Assembly (NCBI RefSeq): GCF_042434745.1
Contig: NZ_JBHLSS010000045.1
Length of the DNA stretch: 64,000 bases
From: Azotobacter paspali
GTDB lineage: Bacteria; Pseudomonadota; Gammaproteobacteria; Pseudomonadales; Pseudomonadaceae
Strand: one strand, 5' to 3'
Part shown: positions 55,014 through 62,476 of the stretch, piece after piece
Numbering within the stretch: the first letter of the stretch is position 1
Layout: each line of letters opens with the position of its first letter
Program-made: the position numbers and the translations under genes
The notes under the pieces: generated by a model
What the model saw: only the letters and a program-made list of their open reading frames with translations
Told to the model about the DNA's origin: nothing
Database searches by the model: none

Positions 55014-56693
55014 ATGCCGACCCAGACTTCGCCCGTCGCTGCCGCCCTGGCGACCGTGCTGGATTACCACCAGCGCACCAAGCACCGCTTCGAGGCCTAC
55101 GCCCCAGGCCCCGGAGCCCTCGACTGGGACGCCCAGCCGGCGCCGTTCCGCCACTTCGACGGCGCGCCGCAGATTCCCCTGCCGCGGCTCTCGGCCGTGC
55201 CGCCCGGCAGCGCCCTGCACAGCGCGCTCACGCGGCCCTTCGCCCGGCTGGACGATCCGGGCCAGGCGCCGCTGCCGCCGGATCTGGCGAGCCTCGGCGC
55301 CCTGCTGCAACTGTCGCTCGGCCTCACCGCCTGGAAGCGTTACGGCCCGGACCGCTGGGCGGTGCGCGCCAACCCGTCCAGCGGCAACCTGCACCCGACC
55401 GAGGCCTACTTGCTGCTCGCCGGCATTGATCCATTACGGGACGGTCTGTACCACTACCGTCCGGAAAACCACACACTGGAGCTACGCGCCGCGCACCCCG
55501 CCGCAAACCGGAGCCCGTGCCTAGCCATCTTGCTCACCTCGGTGATGTGGCGCGAGGCCTGGAAATACGGCGAGCGCGCCTTCCGCTATTGCCAACTGGA
55601 CAGCGGCCATGCCGCCGGCGCCCTGCGCTACGCCGCCGCCGCGCTCGGCTGGCGGCTCGCCGAGCAACCGCAGATCGGCAGCGACACCCTCGCGCACCTG
55701 GCCGGCATCGACCGGCTCGCCGAGTTTCCCGCGCGCAAGCGTGCCGAGACCGAGCTGGAAGAGGCGGAGATCCTCCTCGCCGCGAGCTTTTCCAGCGCCG
55801 CACCGGCAGCGCTGGCCAGCGCCGATCTGCAGGCTCTGGCCGAGCACTCCACCTGGCACGGCACGGCCTCGACCATTGACCGCCACCCCATGTACCAGTG
55901 GCCGGTCATCGCCCAGGTGGCCGCCGCCACCCGCTGGGACGACGGCCCGGCACAACCGGCCGCCGCCCTACCCGCCGCCGCCCCGCGTGCGCCCGGCGAG
56001 GCCGCCAAGCCGGTGCAGGCGTTGCTGAGCGAACGGCGCAGCGCTCAGCGCTTCGACCGCCACCATGTGATGACCCAAGCGCAGTTCGCCGCGATCCTCG
56101 CCCGCCTGCAGCCGGATGCCGGGCTGCCCTGGGATCTGTTCGGCGGGCTCCCGCGGATGGCGCTGGTACTGTTCGTCGCCCGCGTCGAAGGACTGGCGCC
56201 GGGGCTCTACCTGTTGCCACGCAGCACGGCGCAGCGTGATGCCCTGCGCGCGCTGCTGGCGGACCGCTTCGCCTTCGCCCCGGTGCACGGCATCGACCCT
56301 CTCCTGCACCTGGCCAGCCTGGAGCCGCTCACGCTGCTGCGCGCCACCCGCAGCCTGCACTGCCATCAGGACATCGCCGCCAACGCCTGCTTCGCCCTCG
56401 GCATGCTCGGCGAATTCGATGCCGCGCTGGCCGCCGGCGGCCCGGCCGCCTACCGCAGCCTGTACCGCGAGGCCGGGCTGATCGGCCAGGCGCTCTACCT
56501 GGAGGCCGAGGCCCAGGGCCTGCGCGGCACCGGCATCGGCTGCTTCTTCGACGACCCGGTGCACAGTCTGCTCGGCCTGTCCGGCGGCGCCTGGCAGACG
56601 CTCTACCACTTTACCGTCGGCCTGCCGGTGGAGGACCTGCGCATCGAATCCGCGCCGGCCTACGCCGAGGATGCCGATTCCTTCCCCAACTGA
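55014..56693 (+). CDS. SagB-type double-domain nitroreductase family protein
   Basis: 559 residues with two nitroreductase-fold halves. The first (about 40-270) has the FMN-pocket motif VRANPSSGNLHPTEAYLLL; the second (about 325-555) has SERRSAQRFDRHHV at its start and the late GIGCFFDDPVHSLLGLSGG. This is the SagB/ThcOx arrangement, in which such flavoproteins oxidise azolines in peptide natural products; no cyclodehydratase or precursor peptide is visible here. It heads a five-gene run behind a NifA/sigma-54-type promoter, so a redox role in nitrogenase or cofactor assembly is the inference. The 18-bp gap to the next gene supports one operon. Confidence 0.85.
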   Translation: MPTQTSPVAAALATVLDYHQRTKHRFEAYAPGPGALDWDAQPAPFRHFDGAPQIPLPRLSAVPPGSALHSALTRPFARLDDPGQAPLPPDLASLGALLQLSLGLTAWKRYGPDRWAVRANPSSGNLHPTEAYLLLAGIDPLRDGLYHYRPENHTLELRAAHPAANRSPCLAILLTSVMWREAWKYGERAFRYCQLDSGHAAGALRYAAAALGWRLAEQPQIGSDTLAHLAGIDRLAEFPARKRAETELEEAEILLAASFSSAAPAALASADLQALAEHSTWHGTASTIDRHPMYQWPVIAQVAAATRWDDGPAQPAAALPAAAPRAPGEAAKPVQALLSERRSAQRFDRHHVMTQAQFAAILARLQPDAGLPWDLFGGLPRMALVLFVARVEGLAPGLYLLPRSTAQRDALRALLADRFAFAPVHGIDPLLHLASLEPLTLLRATRSLHCHQDIAANACFALGMLGEFDAALAAGGPAAYRSLYREAGLIGQALYLEAEAQGLRGTGIGCFFDDPVHSLLGLSGGAWQTLYHFTVGLPVEDLRIESAPAYAEDADSFPN

Positions 56694-56711
56694 TTCCAGC
56701 GGAGACCCTTC

Positions 56712-57497
56712 ATGGCCCCAGCCGAACGGATTCCCTACCAATGCCTCTCCGCGGTCGAGGCCGCGGCCCTGATCCGCGCCGAGCCGGAACTCAGCCTGTT
56801 CGATGTGCGCGACCTGCACAGCTACCGGCAGGAACACCTGGACGGCGCCATGCACCTGTCCGAGGACCGCGTACCGCTGTGGCTCGGCCGCCTGCCGAAA
56901 GACAAGCCGGTGCTGATCTACTGCTACCACGGCAACTCCAGCAAGACCTTCGCGCAGATGTTCAGCGACTTCCGCTTCGCCCGCGTCTACAGCGTCGACG
57001 GCGGCTACCGGCCGTTGGCCAACGCCCTGGCCGAGGCCACGGCGCCGGACGCCGCGCCCAGCGCCGAACTGGCGGCCTTCCTCGACGAATGGCGGTACCC
57101 AGCCGACGACCTCGAAGCCCGCGGCCAGCACGGCCTAACCCCCTTGATGCGCGCGGCCTTGCAGGGCCGCCGGGAGATGGTCCGCGAGCTGCTGGCTCTC
57201 GGCGCCGACATCCGCGCGCGCAACGACGACGGCAACACCGCCCTCTGGCTCGCCTGCGTGTCCCGCGACAGTGGTCTGGTGCAAGATCTGATCGATGCCG
57301 GCATCGAGCTGGACAACCGTAACGACGCCGGCTCCACGGCGCTGATGTACACCGCCTCCAGCGACCGCCCGGAACTCCTGAAGATCCTCCTAGAGGCCGG
57401 TGCCGACCCGCAGGTGCGCAACTTCGACGACCTGCGCGCCGTGGAGCTGGCCGCCTCGCGGGCCTGCCTGAAACTCTTGCGTCATACTGCCGACTGA
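56712..57497 (+). CDS. Rhodanese-ankyrin repeat fusion protein
   Basis: 261 residues. A rhodanese domain (about 8-105) starts LFDVRDLHSYRQEHLDGA and carries the sulfur-accepting cysteine C71 in the loop CYHGNSS, followed by YSVDGGYRPL. Three ankyrin repeats (about 130-255) follow: TPLMRAALQGRREMVRELLALGA, NTALWLACVSRDSGLVQDLIDAG and TALMYTASSDRPELLKILLEAGA. The product could carry persulfide sulfur to a protein bound by the ankyrin part. Azotobacter is reported to have a nitrogen-fixation rhodanese (rhdN) near nifB; whether this is that gene cannot be decided here. Nine bases separate it from the NifX-like gene. Confidence 0.88.
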   Translation: MAPAERIPYQCLSAVEAAALIRAEPELSLFDVRDLHSYRQEHLDGAMHLSEDRVPLWLGRLPKDKPVLIYCYHGNSSKTFAQMFSDFRFARVYSVDGGYRPLANALAEATAPDAAPSAELAAFLDEWRYPADDLEARGQHGLTPLMRAALQGRREMVRELLALGADIRARNDDGNTALWLACVSRDSGLVQDLIDAGIELDNRNDAGSTALMYTASSDRPELLKILLEAGADPQVRNFDDLRAVELAASRACLKLLRHTAD

Positions 57498-57506
57498 GGA
57501 AAAACG

Positions 57507-57869
57507 ATGACCGAATTCCCGGTGAAGCTGGCGGTGGCCAGCAAGGAAGGCCAGGCGATCAGCGAGCACTTCGGCCACGCCAAGCGCTTCGCGATCTACG
57601 AGGTCACCCCGGAAAGCTGCCGTCTGCTGGAGTCGCGCGAAGTGGAGCACTACTGCCTGGGCAACAGCTCCAACCAGAGCGCCATGGCCGGCATCCTCGA
57701 AGCCATCAAGGACTGCCGGGCGGTGTTCGTCGCCAAGATCGGCGACGGGCCGACCGAGAAGCTCGCGGCCATCGGCGTGCGCGCCGTCTCTTCCTATGCC
57801 TGGGAAACCATCGAGGCCTCCCTGCTCGACTACGCGCGGCGCAGCGCCGCCGGCGAGGAGGTAGCATGA
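57507..57869 (+). CDS. NifX/NafY-type iron-molybdenum cofactor-binding protein
   Basis: 120-residue single-domain protein of the dinitrogenase iron-molybdenum cofactor family, the fold shared by NifX, NafY, VnfX and the NifB C-terminus. Seen motifs: VAVASKEGQAISEHFGHAKRF-like start (histidine in HFGHAKRF), the EVEHYCLG turn, and AVFVAKIGDGPTEKLAAIGV with ASLLDY near the end. It likely holds a nitrogenase cofactor precursor or cluster during assembly. Its stop overlaps the next start by 4 bp (ATGA). Confidence 0.88.
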   Translation: MTEFPVKLAVASKEGQAISEHFGHAKRFAIYEVTPESCRLLESREVEHYCLGNSSNQSAMAGILEAIKDCRAVFVAKIGDGPTEKLAAIGVRAVSSYAWETIEASLLDYARRSAAGEEVA

Positions 57870-58237
57870 ACGCTGAACACGTGGCCCGCTGGGCCGAGGC
57901 GCATCCCCTGTCGCCGATCCACGTCGACTGCGCCACCGCGGTGATGCTCAAGATCCTCGACGGCAAGTGCAAGATGAAGCCCACCGAAAAGCTAGTCATG
58001 GCGCTGCTCTACGAGCGGGTGAAGCACCTCCCCGGCGAAAAGCTCGGCGCGGACATCCACCAGTTGATCGCCGACGCCCGCAAGCGCCTCGACGAGGACA
58101 TGCAGTTTTTACTCTACGAAAAGCGCGTGCTGGCCGAAACCATGATCTCCCGCCCGGTGATGAAAGGCTTCAAGGCGATGCTCCGCGAAACCGACCTGCT
58201 CGAAGCGGAGCGCGACTGGGAGGAAACCGGGGCATGA
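57866..58237 (+). CDS. Unrecognised 123-residue protein in nif-type operon
   Basis: I do not recognise this family. The 123-residue product is mostly helical by composition, without signal peptide or membrane segment. It carries one early cysteine in HVDCATAVML and another in DGKCKMKPTEKL, a basic patch, and a Leu/Glu-rich C-terminal half with RKRLDEDMQFLLYEKR. It overlaps the NifX-like gene and the GST-like gene by 4 bp on each side, so all three are translationally coupled. It may be a helper of the NifX-like protein, analogous to the separate N-terminal domain of NafY, but that is inference. Confidence 0.8.
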   Translation: MNAEHVARWAEAHPLSPIHVDCATAVMLKILDGKCKMKPTEKLVMALLYERVKHLPGEKLGADIHQLIADARKRLDEDMQFLLYEKRVLAETMISRPVMKGFKAMLRETDLLEAERDWEETGA

Positions 58238-58863
58238 TGAAGTTCTACATGACTCCCGGCTCCTGCAGCACCGGCATCCACATCCTCCTGGAGGAGCTGG
58301 AACTGGTGTTCGAGGCCCACCTGGTCAACCTGCTGGCCGGCGACCAGCACAAGCCCGAGTACCTAGCCATCAACCCCAAGGCGACCATCCCGACCCTGGT
58401 GCGCGACGACGGCAGCGCGCTCACCGACTTCCAGTCGATCGCCTGGTGGCTGGCGCGCAGCCATCCGAAGCGCCGGCTGCTGCCGGAAGACGCCGACGGC
58501 GAAGCGCGGGTGCTGGAAGCGATGAACTTCGCCGTCGGCACCCTGCACGGCCAGGGTTTCGCACGGATCTTCACCACCGAGAAGTTCGCCGCCGACCCAG
58601 CGCAGCACGAAGCGGTCAAGGCGCAAGGGCGGGAGATTCTCGAACGCGGCTTCGCGGTCGCCGACCGTCTGCTCGACAGGCGTGATTATCTGGCCGGCAG
58701 CTTCGGCATCGCCGACTGTGCGCTGTTCTACGTAGAGTTCTGGGCCGACCGCACCGGCATGGCCCTGCCCGATAATTGCCAGGCCCATTACCGGCGGATG
58801 CTGCAACGCCCGGCGGTGCGCCAAGTGCTGATGGAAGAAGGCTACGCCTCGGCGCTGCGCTGA
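58234..58863 (+). CDS. Glutathione S-transferase-like protein
   Basis: 209 residues. The thioredoxin-like N-terminal domain (about 1-80) reads FYMTPGSCSTGIHILLEELE, with serine/cysteine at the position where GSTs activate glutathione, and has the cis-proline region NPKATIPTLVRDDG and DFQSIAWWLA. The helical C-terminal domain (about 90-205) has YLAGSFGIADCALFYVEFWA with the N-capping aspartate. It may handle glutathione or a thiol cofactor in cluster assembly. The start at 58234 overlaps the previous stop; it ends the run. Confidence 0.87.
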   Translation: MMKFYMTPGSCSTGIHILLEELELVFEAHLVNLLAGDQHKPEYLAINPKATIPTLVRDDGSALTDFQSIAWWLARSHPKRRLLPEDADGEARVLEAMNFAVGTLHGQGFARIFTTEKFAADPAQHEAVKAQGREILERGFAVADRLLDRRDYLAGSFGIADCALFYVEFWADRTGMALPDNCQAHYRRMLQRPAVRQVLMEEGYASALR

Positions 58864-59018
58864 GCCCATCCTCGGAGTCGAGTAGGGTGGGCAACCGGCA
58901 CGGCGATTGCCCCCCTGCCCGCAGCAGAGACAGTTGAAGTTGAGACCGCGTAGGGTGGAAAACGACCGCAGGTCTTTTCCACCATAGTGGCTCATCCACC
59001 CTGCACGACTACAGGCTT
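58864..59018. repeat. GTAGGGTGG repeat region with strong hairpin, likely bidirectional terminator
   Basis: Between the convergent GST-like and potI genes, TAGGGTGG occurs twice directly (near 58882 and 58951) and once inverted (near 58995). A hairpin of 9 plus 4 base pairs, GGTGGAAAA (58954-58962) with TTTTCCACC (58975-58983) and an inner GACC/GGTC stem, ends in runs of A and T on both strands, which suits termination of both operons. Confidence 0.6.
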
Positions 59019-59888
59019 CTATGGCTGGCCAGCCGGTTGCCAGGACGGCTGGCGCTTCTCGTCCTCGTGGATCTGCTGCAGGACCCGCCGCCGGCGGGCC
59101 TCGCCGCGGCGCATGAAGAACCAGGCGAGGAAGGTGAACAGCGACACCGCCAGCAGAATCAGGCTGGCCACGGCGTTGATGTCCGGCTTCACGCCCAGGC
59201 GCACGGCGGAGAAGATCTCCATCGGCAGGGTGGTCGCGCCGGGGCCGGAGACGAAGCTGGCCAGCACCAGGTCGTCCAGCGACAGGGCGAAGGACAGCAT
59301 GCCGCCAGCGCCCAGCGAGGGGGCGACCATCGGCAGGGTGATCAGCAGGAACACCTTCCAGGGCCGCGCGCCCAGGTCCATCGCCGCCTCCTCGATCGAC
59401 AGGTCCAGCTCGCGCAGGCGCGCCGAGACGATCACCGCCACGTAGGAAGTGCAGAAGGTGGTATGGGCGATCCAGATGGTGGTCAGACCGCGCTCGGCCG
59501 GCCAGCCGACCACCTGGGCCATGGCCACGAACAGCAGCAGCAGCGACAGGCCGGTGATCACCTCGGGCATCACTAGCGGCGCGGTGACCAGCCCGCCGAA
59601 CAGGCCGCGCCCGCGAAAGCGCGGGATGCGGGTCAGCACGAAGGCCGCCAGGGTGCCGAGGGCCACCGCGGCGACGGCGGTGCACAGGGCGATCTGCAGG
59701 GAGCGCCCGAGCGCGCCCAAAAGCTGCCGGTTGTCGAGCAGACCGGCGTACCAGCGCAGCGACCAGCCGCCCCACACGGTCACCAGCCGCGAGTCGTTGA
59801 ACGAATAGACGACCAGAATGACCATCGGCAAGTAGATGAACAGCAGGCCAGCCCAAAGCATCAGGCTGGAAAAGCTCGGGCGCCTCAT
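59019..59888 (-). CDS. potI: Polyamine ABC transporter permease, PotI/SpuH type
   Basis: 289-residue inner-membrane permease, last of the potFGHI-like set. Six or so helices; the ATPase-contact EAA loop is ELDLSIEEAAMDLGARPWKVF. The FIYLPMVILVVYSFNDSR start and the YAGLLDN segment are typical of PotI/PotC. It overlaps potH by 4 bp. In pseudomonads the homologous spu genes import spermidine or putrescine; the exact polyamine is set by the binding protein. Confidence 0.93.
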   Translation of the reverse strand: MRRPSFSSLMLWAGLLFIYLPMVILVVYSFNDSRLVTVWGGWSLRWYAGLLDNRQLLGALGRSLQIALCTAVAAVALGTLAAFVLTRIPRFRGRGLFGGLVTAPLVMPEVITGLSLLLLFVAMAQVVGWPAERGLTTIWIAHTTFCTSYVAVIVSARLRELDLSIEEAAMDLGARPWKVFLLITLPMVAPSLGAGGMLSFALSLDDLVLASFVSGPGATTLPMEIFSAVRLGVKPDINAVASLILLAVSLFTFLAWFFMRRGEARRRRVLQQIHEDEKRQPSWQPAGQP

Positions 59889-60787
59889 AGCCGGCCCTCC
59901 AATTCCCTAGCCTGGTTGCGGTTGAGCAGGAGGATCGGCACCAGCAGGATCGCCAGCATCACCACCGCCAGGGCCGCGGCCACCGGCCAGTCGCGGTTGT
60001 TGAAGAACTCCTGCCAGAGCACCTTGCCGATCATCAGCGTCTCGGGGCCGCCGAGCAGCTCGGGAATCACGAACTCGCCGACCACCGGGATGAACACCAG
60101 CATGCAGCCGGCGACGATGCCGTTCTTCGACAGCGGCACGGTGATCTTCCAGAAACTGGCCAGCGGATGCGCGCCCAGGTCGGCGGCGGCCTCCAACAAG
60201 CTCGGGTCGTGCTTGACCAGATTGGCGTAGAGCGGCAGAACCATGAACGGCAGGTAGGAATAGACCACGCCGATGTACACGGCCAAGTCGGTGTTGAGGA
60301 TGCGCAGCGGCGCATCGATCAACCCCAGCCCCTGCAACAGGCCGTTAAGCAGGCCGTTGCTGCCGAGGATGCCCATCCAGGCGTAGACGCGGATCAGGAT
60401 TGCGGTCCAGGTCGGCATCATGATCAGCAGCAGGTAGACGGTCTGCATTTCCTTGCTGGCGCGGGCGATGGCGTAGGCCATCGGATAGCCGATCAGCAGG
60501 CAGAGCAGTGTGCCGACGGTGGCGATCTTCAGCGAGCCCAGGTAGGCGGACAGGTACAGCTCGTCCTGGCCGAGGAACACGTAGTTGTTCAGGTTGGCGA
60601 GGATCTTTAGCTGCTGGTCGACGTAGGTGAATATCTCCGTATAAGGCGGAATCGCCACCGCGGCCTCGGAGAAGCTGATCTTCAGCACGATGGCGAAGGG
60701 CAGCAGGAAGAACAGCAGCAGCCAGACGAAGGGGATGCCGACGACCAGTTGGCGGCCGCCGGGGAGCAGTTGGCGAAGTCTTTTCAT
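59885..60787 (-). CDS. potH: Polyamine ABC transporter permease, PotH/SpuG type
   Basis: 300-residue permease partner of PotI. The opening has FVWLLLFFLLPFAIVLKISFSE, and the EAA loop is LLEAAADLGAHPLASFWKIT. It follows the ATPase gene by an unusually long 316-bp gap but overlaps potI by 4 bp, so potH-potI are tightly coupled. Confidence 0.93.
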   Translation of the reverse strand: MKRLRQLLPGGRQLVVGIPFVWLLLFFLLPFAIVLKISFSEAAVAIPPYTEIFTYVDQQLKILANLNNYVFLGQDELYLSAYLGSLKIATVGTLLCLLIGYPMAYAIARASKEMQTVYLLLIMMPTWTAILIRVYAWMGILGSNGLLNGLLQGLGLIDAPLRILNTDLAVYIGVVYSYLPFMVLPLYANLVKHDPSLLEAAADLGAHPLASFWKITVPLSKNGIVAGCMLVFIPVVGEFVIPELLGGPETLMIGKVLWQEFFNNRDWPVAAALAVVMLAILLVPILLLNRNQARELEGRL

Positions 60788-61103
60788 CAGTTTTTGCGCG
60801 AGAGCCCCCGAACCTCTGGTGCGGGGAGGGATAGCGCAGTGCTCTACGAGCGCCCTTAGCTCTCGCTTCCTCCTGTACCTGTGTTACCGTCGGTTCGTCT
60901 TCACGACCTACCGCCGGGCTGGCGGGAAGTCACGTCTGTGGAGAGGGCGTGAGACCTGGGGGAGCATGGGGTTGGTTCAAAGCCGTAAAGCTCCCACCCA
61001 GGGAACTTTGCGGCGATAACCAAGCCCCCCTGGGCAGCCCTCGCCGAAGCAGAAACACCTGACTACGAAGTCAGGAATCCTTTCTCTCCAGGGAGAGGAA
61101 AAG
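60788..61103 (-). other. 316-bp spacer inside the polyamine operon with hairpins
   Basis: The space between potG and potH holds no gene I can support. On the minus strand, just after the potG stop, two hairpins occur: CTCTCC with GGAGAG around a 2-base loop (61083-61097) and CCTGACT (61058-61064) with AGTCAGG (61069-61075). The second is followed by a weak T-rich run, so it may attenuate transcription into potH-potI. A separate promoter for potH could lie here. Confidence 0.45.
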
Positions 61104-62255
61104 TCAAGCGTGCAGCACCACCCCGCTGTCGTCGAGCCAACTGACATATACCTGGTCGCCCCAGGTCGGCCGCTGGCCGTGGCGCTCGGCATTGGCCATG
61201 AAGACCTGCACCACCTGCCCCGAGGGCAGCTCGACGTAGTACATGGAATGCCCGCCCAGGTAGGCAATGTCCTTTACCCGCCCCTGCGACCAGTTGTGCT
61301 CCTCATGCTGCAGCTCGGGTTTGTCCGTGCCGAGCTGCACCTTTTCCGGGCGTAGAGCGTAGGTGACGCGCTTTTCCTCGGCGCGGGTAGAGATGCCGTG
61401 GCCGATGTAGATGGGTCGCTCCAGTTGCGGCGAGGCGACGACCGCGTGGTCGGAGCTGTCGTCCACCAGTTCGCCGTCGAACAGGTTGACGTTGCCGATG
61501 AACTCGCAGACCAGCCGGTTGGCCGGACTCTCGTAGATGTCCATCGGGCTGCCGACCTGGACGATCCGCCCCTGGCTCATGATGGCGATGCGCGCGGCCA
61601 TGGTCATCGCCTCCTCCTGATCGTGGGTGACCATCACGCAGGTCACGCCGACCCGCTCGATGATCTGCACCAGTTCCAGTTGCATCTGCGAGCGCAGCTT
61701 CTTGTCCAGCGCGCCCATCGGCTCGTCGAGCAGCAGCAACTTCGGCCGCTTCGCCAGTGAACGGGCCAGTGCCACGCGCTGGCGCTGGCCGCCGGAGAAC
61801 TGGTGGGGCTTGCGCCGGGCGTACTGGGTCATCTGCACCAGCCTGAGCATTTCCGCCACGCGCTCGTCGATCTCGGCCCTGGGCAGGCGGTCCTGCTTGA
61901 GACCGAAGGCAATGTTCTGCTCCACGCTCATGTGCGGGAACAGTGCGTAGGACTGGAACATCATGTTGATCGGCCGCTCGTAGGGCGGCAGCTCGGTGAT
62001 GTCCTGCCCTTCCAGATGGATGCGCCCCTCGGTCGGCCGCTCGAAACCGGCGAGCATGCGCAGCAGGGTCGACTTGCCGCAGCCGGAGCCGCCGAGCAAG
62101 GCGAAGATCTCGCCTTTGTGAATGGACAGGGAAATGCCGTCCACCGCCACCATGGCGTCGAACTTCTTGGTCACCTGGTCGATCCTGACCAGCACCTCCT
62201 TCGCCGGCTGATCGGCGGCGAGAGCATTCGTGTTAACACCGGCGACAGTCGCCAT
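61104..62255 (-). CDS. potG: Polyamine ABC transporter ATP-binding protein, PotG/SpuF type
   Basis: 383-residue ATPase. Walker A GGSGCGKST is at about 55-63, the signature FSGGQRQRVALARS near 150, Walker B LLLDEPMGALD, and a C-terminal TOBE regulatory domain (about 290-383). The start at 62255 has a GGAG site 10 bp before; an upstream TTG adds six residues. It lies 221 bp after potF, with a GTCGGCC-TTC-GGCCGAC hairpin at 62298-62314 in the gap. Confidence 0.95.
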   Translation of the reverse strand: MATVAGVNTNALAADQPAKEVLVRIDQVTKKFDAMVAVDGISLSIHKGEIFALLGGSGCGKSTLLRMLAGFERPTEGRIHLEGQDITELPPYERPINMMFQSYALFPHMSVEQNIAFGLKQDRLPRAEIDERVAEMLRLVQMTQYARRKPHQFSGGQRQRVALARSLAKRPKLLLLDEPMGALDKKLRSQMQLELVQIIERVGVTCVMVTHDQEEAMTMAARIAIMSQGRIVQVGSPMDIYESPANRLVCEFIGNVNLFDGELVDDSSDHAVVASPQLERPIYIGHGISTRAEEKRVTYALRPEKVQLGTDKPELQHEEHNWSQGRVKDIAYLGGHSMYYVELPSGQVVQVFMANAERHGQRPTWGDQVYVSWLDDSGVVLHA

Positions 62256-62476
62256 GATCTCAACTCCACTCAAGAACAGGAGGCCTCCGGTCGCCCCGTC
62301 GGCCTTCGGCCGACCAGCCCGTGGGAGGCGGCATATCGGATTGCAAAGCGCCCGCCGGCCGGCGAAGCGCTTCCCTTGGTTGGGCCGGCCGCGCCTTCCC
62401 GCCGGGCGCGGCGGTCCGCAGCAAGAGACGCGCCTGGCCAGCGGCGCGACACGTCCTTTTGTGAACGCCGGTCTCG

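Noticed and set aside
60820..60870. tRNA-like stretch with GGGATAGCGCAG in the pot spacer
   Set aside because: No matching acceptor, D and T stems could be drawn.
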